Below, piece after piece: positions 1 through 8,284 of a stretch of 37,592 nucleotides of DNA. Source of the DNA: Propionibacteriaceae bacterium (GTDB lineage Bacteria > Actinomycetota > Actinomycetes > Propionibacteriales > Propionibacteriaceae). The DNA lies in NCBI GenBank assembly GCA_009778535.1, contig WRJP01000002.1, forward strand, positions 1 through 37,592, written 5' to 3'. The translations under genes were made by a program, and so were the position numbers. Numbering within the stretch: the first letter of the stretch is position 1; every line of letters begins with the position of its first letter. The notes under the pieces are model-generated. The model did not search any database. It worked only from the letters and a program-made list of their open reading frames with translations, and was not told the origin of the DNA.

Positions 1-500
1 AGTAACAGCAACTCGGGGTCAGTCATTAGCGCCCGCGCTATTTGAACTCGTTTACGTTCACCCTCGCTGAGAGTGCCAAAGGTGCGCCGCGCTAACTGAT
101 CAACCTGGAGCATCTTCATCAGGTGCTGTGCCCTATCGAAATCTGCTTCCTCATATTGCTCAATCCAGCGTCCCGTTACAGCATGTGCCGCAGAGATGAC
201 TACATCACGAACAGATTCTGATTTCGGAATTTGATCTGCCAGTGCTGCTGAAGTGACTCCGATGCGCGGCCTGAGTTCGAAAACGTCAACTTTGCCAAGT
301 CTTTGTCCCAGCAGGACAGCTGTTCCGCGGCTGGGGTGCCAATTTGCACCCAGAATCTGTAATAAAGTCGTTTTGCCGGCACCATTTGGGCCAATGATTA
401 CCCAACGCTCGCTGTCAGCAACAGTCCAATTGATATTGTGCAGCAAAGTGGTTTGGGAACGAACGACACAGACTCCGGTCAGCTCAACTACGGTTCCCAT
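1..500 (-). CDS. ABC transporter ATP-binding protein (3' end cut by window)
   Basis: This gene begins with ATG at 498-500 on the minus strand and runs off the left edge, giving 166 residues. The Walker A motif GPNGAGKTT is at residues 37-45 and the ABC signature LSEGE at 144-148, followed by the start of the Walker B region; the Walker B acid and H-loop lie outside the window. It should be a cytoplasmic ATPase that energises a transporter, but no permease is visible, so the substrate is unknown. It lies downstream of inhA on the same strand, about 108 bp away, so it may have its own promoter. No strong ribosome binding site is visible before the ATG. The family assignment is firm; the role is not. 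Confidence 0.9.
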   Translation of the reverse strand, partial: MGTVVELTGVCVVRSQTTLLHNINWTVADSERWVIIGPNGAGKTTLLQILGANWHPSRGTAVLLGQRLGKVDVFELRPRIGVTSAALADQIPKSESVRDVVISAAHAVTGRWIEQYEEADFDRAQHLMKMLQVDQLARRTFGTLSEGERKRVQIARALMTDPELLL

Positions 501-539
501 ATGGGTAAATTACATTAGCGAAGCGATTTTCTCATTGTC

Positions 540-560
540 TTGCAGTAGAAAACGCTGCAA
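540..560. promoter_or_regulatory. 6-bp inverted repeat upstream of the ABC ATPase gene
   Basis: TTGCAG (540-545) and CTGCAA (555-560) form a perfect inverted repeat around a 9-nt spacer in the gap between the inhA stop and the ABC ATPase start. It could be an operator or a small hairpin. No U-tract follows, so it is not a clear terminator. Confidence 0.25.
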
Positions 561-608
561 TGTCACCTGGCGCTAGAGACTTACACAATAAATTTGAAGC
601 AATGTCGA

Positions 609-1379
609 TCAGGCACCAGTGGAGTGCAAACCTCCATCGACATGAATCATTTCCCCTGTTGTCGCCAGGAACCAGTCACTCAATAGCGCCACAACCGCTT
701 TAGCTGTCGGCGTTGCATCGTTGGAATCCCAACCCAAGGGCGCGCGCTGCGCCCAGATGTCGTTGAAGCGCTGCGAACCGGGAATCGCCTTCTTGGCGAT
801 AGTGTCTAGCGGTCCCGCCGCGACTAGATTGCAGCGAATTCCGTCTGCCCCCAGATAACGTGCCAGATACCGCGAAGCGCTTTCCAGCGCAGCTTTGGAG
901 ACCCCCATCCAATCGTAGGTCGGCCAAGAAGTTCGAGCGTCGAACGTCAATCCAACTATTGCTGCTGATTTTGTAAACAGTGGTTTTACGGCCATGGCCA
1001 AACTCACCAAGGAATACGCTGAAGTATGCAGTGATACCGAGACGTCTTCCCAGTTTGTCGAAAGAAAGGCTCCCCCCAGCGCTCGTTCGGGGTTGGCGTA
1101 AGCGATGGAATGAACCAACCCGTCGAGGCTGTCGCAATGTTCACGCAGTGCTGTCGGGAGTGCCGCTAGCTGCTCGGCGTTGGTGACATCGACTTCCAAT
1201 AGCGGCGGCACCGGATTCAAACGCTGTAGGACACGCTGCGTTAGGCTCATCGCGCGTCCGAAGTTGCTCACGATCACATTCGCACCTTCAGCTTGGGCGA
1301 TTTCGACAACCCGATACCCAATCGAGGTATTCATAGTCACGCCTGCGACCATGATGTTTTTGCCCGCTAAGATTCCCAT
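609..1379 (-). CDS. inhA: Enoyl-[acyl-carrier-protein] reductase, InhA/FabI type
   Basis: This 256-residue short-chain dehydrogenase/reductase closely resembles mycobacterial InhA. It catalyses the last, NADH-dependent step of fatty-acid elongation, reducing trans-2-enoyl-ACP. The dinucleotide-binding N-terminus carries the G-x5-SIG pattern (around residues 13-21). The catalytic pair is Tyr155 and Lys162 (YDWM...SK), and the C-terminal GPLDT, RAPLGW and VDGG segments match the family. I chose the ATG at 1377-1379 because GGAGA lies just upstream; an in-frame GTG at 1410-1412 would add 11 residues. fabG ends 40 bp upstream on the same strand, so the two form a fabG-inhA pair as in mycobacteria, and the organism should have a type II fatty-acid synthase. 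Confidence 0.95.
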   Translation of the reverse strand: MGILAGKNIMVAGVTMNTSIGYRVVEIAQAEGANVIVSNFGRAMSLTQRVLQRLNPVPPLLEVDVTNAEQLAALPTALREHCDSLDGLVHSIAYANPERALGGAFLSTNWEDVSVSLHTSAYSLVSLAMAVKPLFTKSAAIVGLTFDARTSWPTYDWMGVSKAALESASRYLARYLGADGIRCNLVAAGPLDTIAKKAIPGSQRFNDIWAQRAPLGWDSNDATPTAKAVVALLSDWFLATTGEMIHVDGGLHSTGA

Positions 1380-1419
1380 TTCGTCTCTCCGTTCTCCGAT
1401 CTGCTGCTGCACATCGCCG

Positions 1420-2130
1420 CTAGTGTCCCATTCCTAGGCCGCCATCCACTGGCAATATCGCGCCGGTGATATATCCGGCTTCATCACTGGTCAGGAAGCT
1501 CACTGCTGCTGCCACGTCGTCAACGTCTCCGGTTCTGGGGATTGCCAGTTGCGATAGATAGCCGTCGGTGACCTCATTTGACAAGCCCGCTGTCATATCA
1601 GTGGTGATGTAACCTGGAGCTACCACGTTTACGGTGATTCCGCGCGAGCCAATCTCTCTCGCCATTGACCTGGCAACACCAACGAGTCCGGCCTTGGTGG
1701 CTGCATAGTTCACCTGCCCTGGCGATCCTTTGAAAGCCACAACTGAACCAGTAAAGACGATCCTGCCCCATTTGGCGCGCAGCATGGACTTCGCTGCTCG
1801 TTTGGCACATAAAAAAGCGCCAGTGAGATTAACGTCAATAACCTGCTTCCAACTAGATTCACTCATTCTCAGCAGTAACATGTCGTCGGTCATTCCAGCA
1901 TTTGCAATCAAAATTTGAACTGGGCCGTTGGCAGCTTCAGCCTCGTCAAATGCGGCTGCTACTTGTGCTGAATCACAAACATCGCCAGCGATACCCAGTG
2001 CTGATTGCGGGGCATCTCCGCTTCGAGAAAAGCATGCTACCTTGTGTCCGGCTGCTAAATAGCGTTCGGCGATAGCCTTTCCGATACCTCGGTTCCCGCC
2101 GGTTACGAATACACTTCGGATTTGTCCCAT
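1420..2130 (-). CDS. fabG: 3-oxoacyl-[acyl-carrier-protein] reductase
   Basis: This 236-residue classical short-chain dehydrogenase reduces beta-ketoacyl-ACP with NADPH in fatty-acid synthesis. The cofactor motif TGGNRGIG is at residues 10-17, NAG at 77-79, and the catalytic Ser129, Tyr142 and Lys146 fit the S-x12-Y-x3-K pattern. The tail ending in VDGGLGMGH is typical of FabG/MabA. The start is ATG at 2128-2130 with only a weak upstream ribosome binding site. It precedes inhA on the same strand and the two are probably co-transcribed, as in the mycobacterial mabA-inhA operon. Length is normal, and the neighbour makes a general SDR less likely than a true FabG. Confidence 0.93.
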   Translation of the reverse strand: MGQIRSVFVTGGNRGIGKAIAERYLAAGHKVACFSRSGDAPQSALGIAGDVCDSAQVAAAFDEAEAANGPVQILIANAGMTDDMLLLRMSESSWKQVIDVNLTGAFLCAKRAAKSMLRAKWGRIVFTGSVVAFKGSPGQVNYAATKAGLVGVARSMAREIGSRGITVNVVAPGYITTDMTAGLSNEVTDGYLSQLAIPRTGDVDDVAAAVSFLTSDEAGYITGAILPVDGGLGMGH

Positions 2131-2273
2131 TAGGTCACGATAGCGCTATTGCGGTCAGCAAAAACTGAATTTTTCAACAACATCCCTGCCGCATATTTGT
2201 GTGACATCCCTAGAATTCCTAGATTTCACTTTTTCACTTGTCGCCAGCGACATGTCGTTGCTACGGTGGCTGC
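2131..2273. other. Gap between fabG and the ABC-F gene
   Basis: This 143-bp gap lies between two minus-strand genes and must hold any separate fabG promoter. On the minus strand GGGATGT occurs twice about 25 bp apart, and a near-palindrome around GAATTC lies at about 2210-2223. I could not find a convincing -35/-10 pair. Confidence 0.4.
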
Positions 2274-3875
2274 CTACGCCAGCGAAACCAGGTCGGCGTA
2301 GTCCGCATCCCACAAATCCTCGACTCCGTCGGGGAGCAACAGCACCCGTTCTGGTTCCAGAGCGTGTACGGCTCCTTCATCATGGGTGACCAAGATAATG
2401 GCGCCTTTATAGGTGCGGATAGCATTCAATACCTCTGCCCGTGACAGGGGGTCGAGGTTGTTGGTTGGCTCATCCAATAGCAGCACATTCGCGGCCGAAA
2501 CTACCAACATTGCCAGCGCCAGCCGAGTCTTTTCTCCGCCAGATAGCACTCCAACTGGCTTGTCTACATCGGTTCCAGTAAAGAGAAACGAGCCCAGCAA
2601 CGAACGCACCCCGGTTTCGGATAAGTCCTGCGGCGCTGACGTCATGGCGTTCTCCAACACGGTACGCGAGGTATCTAGCTGCTCGTGCTCTTGGGCGTAG
2701 TAGCCCAATTTCAGTCCGTGGCCTGGTTTGACCTCTCCGGTATCTGGTGGCTCGATGCCAGCCAGGATGCGCAGCAAGGTGGTTTTGCCTGCGCCGTTCA
2801 ACCCTAAAACAACCACTTTGGAACCGCTATCAATCGCCAACGAAACGTCGGTGAAAACTTCCAGTGAGCCGTAGCTTTTGGAAAGATCAGTAGCCGCTAA
2901 GGGGGTTTTCCCAACCGGAGCGGGCTTGGGAAACTTGATTTTGGCGACCTTACCCTCAACACGTTCAGCTTCCAAGCCGGTCAACAACTTATCCGCCCGC
3001 TTCAGCATCGTCTGAGCTGCAACTGCCTTTGTCGCCTTCGCGCGCATCTTATTCGCCTGTGCAATCAACGCTTCTGCTTTACGTTCGGCGCTGGCTCGTT
3101 CACGCTTGCGGCGTTTCTCATCGGTTTCACGTTGCAACAGGTAGTGCTTCCAATCCATCGCGTATTGATCGAGCACCTGCCGGTTCGCATCCAGGTGAAA
3201 AACCTTGTTGACGGTGGTTTGTAGCAGTCCTGCGTCGTGGGAAATAATCAGAAGTGCACCTGCGTATGAACTCAAAAATCCGCGCAGCCAAACGATCGAA
3301 TCTGCATCGAGATGGTTTGTTGGCTCGTCCAAAAGCAAGTTATCAGCACCAGAAAACAATATCCGCGCCAATTCCACTCGACGCCGCTGCCCTCCCGATA
3401 ACGTTCCTAAAGGTTGGGTCAAAACCCGATCAGGTAAACCCAAATTTGCCGCAATCTGAGCAGCCTGCGCCTGTGCCGGATAACCGCCAGCTACCGCAAA
3501 TTCTGCTTCTGCGCGCGCGTAGGCTTTCATAGCTTGGGCTTGTTCTTCCCCGGTGGTATGCGCCATTGCATCGGCGTAGCGCTGCAATCTAGCAAGAATA
3601 GAATCCAGCCCACGAGCGCCCAAGATTCGCTGCCTGGCTAACTGCTCCAAATCACCAGTTCGGGGGTCTTGCGGCAAATATCCGATACGGCCGCTGCGAG
3701 TAACTTGACCAGCTGCTGGCAAGCCCAGTCCGGCAAGGATTTTGGTCAGTGTGGTCTTACCGGCACCATTTCTCCCAACCAAGCCAATCTTGTCACCGGC
3801 TGCAATCTGGAAGCTGGCAGGTTGCAGGAGTAGCTGTGCTCCAGCCCGCACTTCCACATTTTTTGCAACCAACAC
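2274..3875 (-). CDS. ABC-F family ATPase (Rv1473-like)
   Basis: This 533-residue protein has two ABC domains and no membrane segment, so it is an ABC-F ribosome-associated ATPase and not a transporter. Domain 1 has Walker A GRNGAGKTT (34-42), signature LSGGQ (159-163) and LLLDEP (180-185). A charged linker of Arg, Lys and Glu spans about 248-310. Domain 2 has GLNGAGKTT (358-366), LSGGE (444-448) and LLLDEP (465-470). It resembles mycobacterial Rv1473, which also lies near fabG-inhA. Relatives act on translation, some protecting ribosomes from antibiotics; which applies here cannot be told. The start is GTG at 3873-3875 or the TTG right after it; neither has a clear ribosome binding site. Confidence 0.9.
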   Translation of the reverse strand: MLVAKNVEVRAGAQLLLQPASFQIAAGDKIGLVGRNGAGKTTLTKILAGLGLPAAGQVTRSGRIGYLPQDPRTGDLEQLARQRILGARGLDSILARLQRYADAMAHTTGEEQAQAMKAYARAEAEFAVAGGYPAQAQAAQIAANLGLPDRVLTQPLGTLSGGQRRRVELARILFSGADNLLLDEPTNHLDADSIVWLRGFLSSYAGALLIISHDAGLLQTTVNKVFHLDANRQVLDQYAMDWKHYLLQRETDEKRRKRERASAERKAEALIAQANKMRAKATKAVAAQTMLKRADKLLTGLEAERVEGKVAKIKFPKPAPVGKTPLAATDLSKSYGSLEVFTDVSLAIDSGSKVVVLGLNGAGKTTLLRILAGIEPPDTGEVKPGHGLKLGYYAQEHEQLDTSRTVLENAMTSAPQDLSETGVRSLLGSFLFTGTDVDKPVGVLSGGEKTRLALAMLVVSAANVLLLDEPTNNLDPLSRAEVLNAIRTYKGAIILVTHDEGAVHALEPERVLLLPDGVEDLWDADYADLVSLA

Positions 3876-3981
3876 GAGGAATGAGTCTAGCTAACCAGCG
3901 TGAACCGGTCATATCACTACGGTGCAGGAGGGACGTCAACGGTAACCAGCGGGTTGGGGCGCGCGAACAGGGCTCCCTATT

Positions 3982-4020
3982 TGTCATCTGGTCGCGCTGC
4001 GGAGCAGCGTCGCAGGATCA
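3982..4020. repeat. TGTCAT...CGCAGGATCA dispersed repeat (copy near the RHH gene)
   Basis: TGTCAT (3982-3987) and CGCAGGATCA (4011-4020) bracket an internal hairpin, CGCTGC (3995-4000), loop GGA, GCAGCG (4004-4009). The same ends occur at 36205-36233 and, inverted, at 36301-36328. The right end overlaps the stop codon of the ribbon-helix-helix gene. It may also serve as a weak 3' hairpin for that gene. Confidence 0.5.
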
Positions 4021-4236
4021 CTGTTTACTGGGTCGGCCGGGACGCCGGATGGGATTTGCATCGGCAGGCAGACGGCCGGAGCGTTTCAACTCTTGACGCA
4101 GCAGCATCTCGATGTGGGCGTTCAGGGAGCGGAACTCATCACTGGCCCAGCGGGTTAGGGCAAGGTGTACAGCAGGGTCTAGGCGCAGCAGAATCGACCG
4201 GCGTCCGCCAGCCGATTCTGGTGTCGAATCATCCAT
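4018..4236 (-). CDS. Small ribbon-helix-helix DNA-binding protein, coupled to SPFH gene
   Basis: This is a 72-residue basic protein. Residues about 12-52 (start RRSILLRLDP, then a helix with ASDEFRSLNAHIEMLL) fit an Arc/MetJ-type ribbon-helix-helix domain: a short beta strand followed by two helices. The tail is rich in Arg, Pro and Lys. Its ATG (4234-4236) shares one base with the SPFH stop codon (TGATG), so translation is coupled and the two products should act together. A DNA-binding regulator, perhaps of its own operon, is the natural guess, with the palindrome at 5192-5210 as a possible target. Homology to antitoxins does not make this a toxin-antitoxin unit, because no toxin is recognisable. 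Confidence 0.8.
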   Translation of the reverse strand: MDDSTPESAGGRRSILLRLDPAVHLALTRWASDEFRSLNAHIEMLLRQELKRSGRLPADANPIRRPGRPSKQ

Positions 4237-5171
4237 CAGTTATAGAGCGTTCCGGCATTTACCACCGGGGTAGCTTGGGCTGAGCCGCACAGTACTACGA
4301 GCAGGTTAGAAACCATCGCGGCCTTGCGCTCTTCGTCAAGAGCTACCACATCATCTGCTTCCAATCTACGCAGCGCTGCTTCCACCATCGAGACTGCACC
4401 TTCCACAATCAACTCCCGGGCTGCAATCACTGCCGAGGCTTGCTGACGTTGCAACATCGCATGGGCGATTTCTTGGGCGTATGCCAGTGATGAGATTCTG
4501 ACCTCGACCACTTCCAAACCAGCAATCGCTATCCGCGCAGCGACTTCTTGTGCCAGTTCTTGCGCTACCTGTTCTGTGGAACCGCGCAGGGACGTCGTAC
4601 CGGCATCTGAACTACCGTAGGGATGGGCAGAAGCGACATGCCGCAGTGCCGACTCGGATTGGATGGCGACGAAGCCCGCAAATTTTTCGACTGCGAAAAC
4701 CGCCTTCGCGGTATCGGCAACTTGCCATACTACGATGGCAGCGATGTTTACCGGATTACCATCGGCATCGTTCACTTTGAGTTCATTGGTTTCAAAGTTC
4801 CGAACTTTGATGGAAACCTTCTTGGTAATCACCATGGGGATGGTCATCCGCAGTCCAGTTATGCGGATCGTGCCCACGTATTTACCAAAGAATTGCAGCA
4901 CCTTTGTCTCGCCAGGATTGACTATCCGTATTGTCGAAAACAGCACGCCTGCCCCCAGCCACGCCACTACCGACAAGATCAGCAACACAAAGTCCTCATC
5001 ACCAGCCTCTTCTTTGATGGCGAACAGCACAAAGACCCAGATGCCCACCACAGTGATTGCGATTGCTAAGACCAGCGCTAACCAACCATTGATTGAAAAC
5101 GCGGTCACTTCCTTCACTTCGCTTCCGGCTCCGGTGTTCTGGAGCGGAGCGCCAACATTGTCAGTATTCAT
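4236..5171 (-). CDS. SPFH/band-7 domain membrane protein
   Basis: This 311-residue protein has two hydrophobic segments near the N-terminus (about 29-52 and 61-80). An SPFH/prohibitin-like domain follows, starting around residue 82 (RIVNPGETKVLQFFGKYVG), with the typical YAQEIAHAMLQRQQA segment around 230-245. Such proteins form membrane-bound oligomers linked to membrane organisation or stress; the specific role here is unknown. The start is ATG at 5169-5171 with GGAGGG 8-13 bases upstream. It is the first gene of a two-gene unit with the ribbon-helix-helix protein, and its upstream region has a promoter-like pair overlapping a perfect palindrome. That arrangement suggests repressor control. 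Confidence 0.88.
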   Translation of the reverse strand: MNTDNVGAPLQNTGAGSEVKEVTAFSINGWLALVLAIAITVVGIWVFVLFAIKEEAGDEDFVLLILSVVAWLGAGVLFSTIRIVNPGETKVLQFFGKYVGTIRITGLRMTIPMVITKKVSIKVRNFETNELKVNDADGNPVNIAAIVVWQVADTAKAVFAVEKFAGFVAIQSESALRHVASAHPYGSSDAGTTSLRGSTEQVAQELAQEVAARIAIAGLEVVEVRISSLAYAQEIAHAMLQRQQASAVIAARELIVEGAVSMVEAALRRLEADDVVALDEERKAAMVSNLLVVLCGSAQATPVVNAGTLYN

Positions 5172-5191
5172 CTTTACCCTCCCATTAAAAC

Positions 5192-5210
5192 TGATATCAA
5201 ATAGATATCA
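5192..5210. promoter_or_regulatory. Perfect palindrome, candidate operator of the SPFH operon
   Basis: TGATATC (5192-5198) and GATATCA (5204-5210) are perfect inverted repeats separated by AAATA. The palindrome covers the putative -10 of the SPFH promoter and ends about 20 bp before the start codon. The placement suits a dimeric repressor; the protein that binds is not known. Confidence 0.55.
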
Positions 5211-5230
5211 CAATAACTGCGGCGGTTCAA
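5202..5230 (-). promoter_or_regulatory. Putative promoter of the SPFH-RHH operon
   Basis: On the minus strand, TTGAAC (5225-5230) and TATCTA (5202-5207) are separated by 17 bp and resemble a housekeeping sigma factor promoter. The -10 falls inside the right half of the palindrome at 5192-5210. Confidence 0.5.
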
Positions 5231-5300
5231 GTCTTCGAGCCTGCTATCTCAAACCTCGATTTGAATGTAGGCTCAAATCACCTCATGCGAAAGGAATACT

Positions 5301-5939
5301 GTGGCTACCAGGTCAACGCTTGCAGCACCAGTAACTGCTCGTATCGAGGTGAAAAAATCAATCTTCATCGGACAAGTAATTCCGGTCGTCGATGTAGCAC
5401 AAGCCAATGCCGCCCTTGCCGCGATACGGAAAGAGCATTACGGCGCACGGCACCACTGCTCCGCAATGATCTTAGGTGATGACGGTGAACTCCAACGTTC
5501 CAATGACGATGGTGAACCAGCGGGCAGCGCAGGCGCTCCAATCTTGGCGGTATTAGTGCATCAGAACCTGACCAATGTAATTGCCGTCGTGACCCGCTAT
5601 TTCGGAGGAACATTGCTGGGGGTTGGCGGCTTGATTCGTGCCTACACCAGTGCAGTATCCGGGGCGCTTACTCGCGCTACAGTGGTGTCGTATCAGCCAG
5701 CAACTGCCTATCTGCTCAGCTGCGATTTTGAGATTCAAGGCGATTTTGAATCGAAGCTGCGAATGTGGCTGGAAAACCACTGTGCTGAGTTGACGCAAGC
5801 CAGCTATGAACCGCATCCGCAATTTGAGTTACGCGTAGCAGAATCCGACGAAGTAGATTTCGCCACCTGGGTTGCCCCTTGGCGCAGCAAAGGGGTTAGC
5901 AGCGCTGCGCTCGGGGCAGCAAAGATCGCTATTAGCTGA
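5301..5939 (+). CDS. YigZ/IMPACT family protein
   Basis: This 212-residue protein matches the bacterial YigZ family. The N-terminal IMPACT (UPF0029) domain covers about residues 12-125 and includes KKSIFIG, HHCSAMILG, SNDDGEPAGSAGAPIL and the VVTRYFGGTLLGVGGLIRAY block. A smaller ferredoxin-like C-terminal domain follows. The family is widespread; its biochemical role in bacteria is poorly settled, and the eukaryotic homologue IMPACT regulates translation. The start is GTG at 5301 with AAAGGA about 6 bases upstream. It is divergent from the SPFH operon, and its stop overlaps the end of the convergent nitroreductase gene by 8 bp. Confidence 0.92.
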   Translation: MATRSTLAAPVTARIEVKKSIFIGQVIPVVDVAQANAALAAIRKEHYGARHHCSAMILGDDGELQRSNDDGEPAGSAGAPILAVLVHQNLTNVIAVVTRYFGGTLLGVGGLIRAYTSAVSGALTRATVVSYQPATAYLLSCDFEIQGDFESKLRMWLENHCAELTQASYEPHPQFELRVAESDEVDFATWVAPWRSKGVSSAALGAAKIAIS

Positions 5940-6495
5940 CGGTGATCGCCTTATTCGGATCGGGCTCATGTGGCGGATTCGCAGGTCTGTCTGAGAAGCC
6001 CAGCAGGACTGATACCGAAAAATCGAAATCCGGCGGAAAACCTAAGCGCTGTTTCATCGCTTCGCCTGCTTCGCCGTCAAAAAGGACTCGGGCAAATCCA
6101 CAAATCACCGAATCCACCCCAAGTGAGGCAGCGGCAAGCGTTAAATGCGAGGCCACGATTCCGCAATCCAGATCAATGTAGTGAGCTATTCCCGCCGGAT
6201 CTTTCGCGATAAACATGATGGCCGAAGCGTTGTAGAAAAGGGTGCCGCCGCGATCCATTAGGCGTTGGTGGTCTTTCGGAGAGCTAATCGCCATGCGCGC
6301 CATAGCATTTGCGTCTAACTCGTCTATCAAGGCTTTATCGGAAAGTGTAATAATCCGCCAAGGCTGTCTGTTCTTCGCGCTGGGCGCGCAAAGCCCCGCA
6401 TGTGCGATCTCTTGTAAGGTCTGTTCCGGAATCGGTGCGCCGTCAAAAGTCCGGCAAGAGTATCTGGTCTTGATCACTTCGAGAGTTTGGTTCAT
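5932..6495 (-). CDS. Nitroreductase family protein
   Basis: This 187-residue FMN-dependent oxidoreductase begins with the family hallmark VIKTRYSCRTFDG. It continues with APSAKNRQPWRI (FMN and substrate site, about 37-48) and ends with a strand-rich segment containing VLLGFSDRP. Such enzymes reduce nitro groups or quinones with NAD(P)H; the natural substrate cannot be told. I chose the ATG at 6493-6495 because GAGG lies about 5 bases upstream and conserved sequence begins right there. A start at 6603 would add 36 residues without homology. It stands alone between convergent yigZ and the murJ-like gene. Confidence 0.9.
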   Translation of the reverse strand: MNQTLEVIKTRYSCRTFDGAPIPEQTLQEIAHAGLCAPSAKNRQPWRIITLSDKALIDELDANAMARMAISSPKDHQRLMDRGGTLFYNASAIMFIAKDPAGIAHYIDLDCGIVASHLTLAAASLGVDSVICGFARVLFDGEAGEAMKQRLGFPPDFDFSVSVLLGFSDRPANPPHEPDPNKAITVS

Positions 6496-6673
6496 CTGCG
6501 CCTCATTTCTGTTCGGTATCGTGGGAACACTCACCTGTTCCAATTTTGTCAGAAAACGCTCCAGATTTGGGAGAATCCACCCACCTTTTACCTCGTAAAC
6601 CAAACTGATTATCCTGGTTCGGCTAGTTGAGCGACCAGCAGAATGCGGTGCTCAAACTAACCAGAAAAACACT

Positions 6674-8212
6674 TCACCGCTTGCGGAACAGTTTCTGTTT
6701 CGCCGACAGCAGCATTTTGCGCATCACTTCAACCTTTAGTAGGTACGCCGCTAGCGCGTAGGTAACCAACCCCAAGGTGCCGTAGCACGCGAGCCGCGCC
6801 AACCGATCAACGAAGCGCTCCCCCGGCAATGCCAGATAGTTAAACAACAAGAAAACGACACCGGCGCAAACCGCCGCGCAAACCAGAATCCGCAAAAATT
6901 GCCCGGCTACCTTTTTCAAACCCATCCGCCCGATATGCTTTCGCAACACCGCCACCATCATGATCGCGCAGGTGACGCTGGCGATAGAAGTCGCTAGCGT
7001 CAATCCACGCGCGTACAGGACATCTTTGAGAACAATATCGAGAATGATGTTGATCACTACCGCTATGATGCCCAAAAGCATCGGTATTCTCGTTTTTTGC
7101 AGTGCATAGAAAACTCGCGCGAAAAAACTACGCAGCCCATATCCGATAAGCCCAATAATGTAGAACGCGAATACGGGAGCGGTATACAGCGTGTTTGCGT
7201 GGGTATACTCACCGCGCTCAAACAGTAGCGCCACAATATCGGTTTGCAATAAATAAGCGATGACAATCACAGGCAAGGTGATCAACGCTATCGTTTCAAT
7301 CGAGACTCGGATGGTTTTTTTCATACCATCGGTGTCATTCTTGGCCGCAAACCGTGAAAGCCGCGTATACATTACGGTGGTGATAGGGACAATCAGGATC
7401 CCCATTATGGGCTGTCCAATGCGGAAACTCTCGCCGATGGCAGACGGAGCGTTGTCCCCCATAGCCGAAGAAAATCTGGTATCGACGATTGTGTTGAGCT
7501 CGTCGAAAGCGGCGCTGATGAATCCCGGGATTGCCAGCATAAACATCCGTCGCAGATCGGCATCTTTGAGATTAAGTTTTGCGCGATAGTGGAAGCGGCC
7601 TTTCAAAAAAGGCAGCAGGATTAGTATCTGCACTGCGGCAGAGCATCCAGCGATTAGCGCCACCATGCGGATGTCGTCGAATATCAAGCAGGCGATGATG
7701 ACGCAAAAGCTCAGCGCGAACCCCATTAGTTGTTCCGGCAGGAAATGTTTTCTGGCGTTTAGCAGGTTGGCCAATACGCCTGCCACCGCCCAAAACATCA
7801 GGAACGGTATGATGCGGCGCGTCATGTCGATTACCAGCGCCAAACCTTCCGGACTGCCGTCCCATACTATTGCGCCAAACTGCGGTGCGAGTAGGACTCC
7901 CAGCCCACTAGCGATGATCGCACACAGGATATACAGGTTCAGCACATTGCTAGCGAAAACTCCAGCGGGCTTCTCGCCGGAGTCTAGTCGTATCTTGGAA
8001 TAGATTGGGATGAATGAAGCGCTGGTGCCGATGCTAAAGAGAATCGTAAAGATATAGACGATGTTGAAGGAGGCCAAATACGCGCTTTTTTCCACTGTTT
8101 GCCCGAATTGCGCTGCTAGCACTGCTTCTCTAACAAACCCGACAATTTTGCTGAGTACGATTACCAGCGACAACAGAATTGTCGTCTTAAATACTTTTTC
8201 CGGTTCTGCCAT
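6674..8212 (-). CDS. murJ: MurJ/MviN-type lipid II flippase, Clostridia-like
   Basis: This 512-residue polytopic membrane protein of the MOP superfamily has about 14 hydrophobic segments. The N-terminal region (VLSKIVGFVREAVLAAQFG) is the MurJ signature, and charged loop residues around ELNTIVDTRFSS and YGLRSFFARVFYALQKTRIPM fit the family. MurJ flips lipid II across the membrane for peptidoglycan synthesis; the protein may instead move another lipid-linked precursor. The start is ATG at 8210-8212, with GGAGGT 4 bases upstream. It lacks the long C-terminal extension of mycobacterial MurJ and, judged by eye, resembles Clostridia homologues more. It lies 72 bp downstream of the beta-propeller gene and is probably co-transcribed with it. 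Confidence 0.88.
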   Translation of the reverse strand: MAEPEKVFKTTILLSLVIVLSKIVGFVREAVLAAQFGQTVEKSAYLASFNIVYIFTILFSIGTSASFIPIYSKIRLDSGEKPAGVFASNVLNLYILCAIIASGLGVLLAPQFGAIVWDGSPEGLALVIDMTRRIIPFLMFWAVAGVLANLLNARKHFLPEQLMGFALSFCVIIACLIFDDIRMVALIAGCSAAVQILILLPFLKGRFHYRAKLNLKDADLRRMFMLAIPGFISAAFDELNTIVDTRFSSAMGDNAPSAIGESFRIGQPIMGILIVPITTVMYTRLSRFAAKNDTDGMKKTIRVSIETIALITLPVIVIAYLLQTDIVALLFERGEYTHANTLYTAPVFAFYIIGLIGYGLRSFFARVFYALQKTRIPMLLGIIAVVINIILDIVLKDVLYARGLTLATSIASVTCAIMMVAVLRKHIGRMGLKKVAGQFLRILVCAAVCAGVVFLLFNYLALPGERFVDRLARLACYGTLGLVTYALAAYLLKVEVMRKMLLSAKQKLFRKR

Positions 8213-8284
8213 GTGACCTCCGCGGCAGCACCTATTTGCTGGTCTTAATGATGGCACCCCATCTGTTTATTGGCAGCGCATTGT

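Noticed and set aside
2131..2273. A fabG promoter or fatty-acid operator
   Set aside because: The GGGATGT direct repeat and a near-palindrome are visible, but no -35/-10 pair of normal spacing and no known operator could be matched.
4018..5171. Toxin-antitoxin system formed by the RHH and SPFH genes
   Set aside because: The small protein resembles antitoxin DNA-binding domains, but the partner is a membrane scaffold protein and not a recognised toxin.
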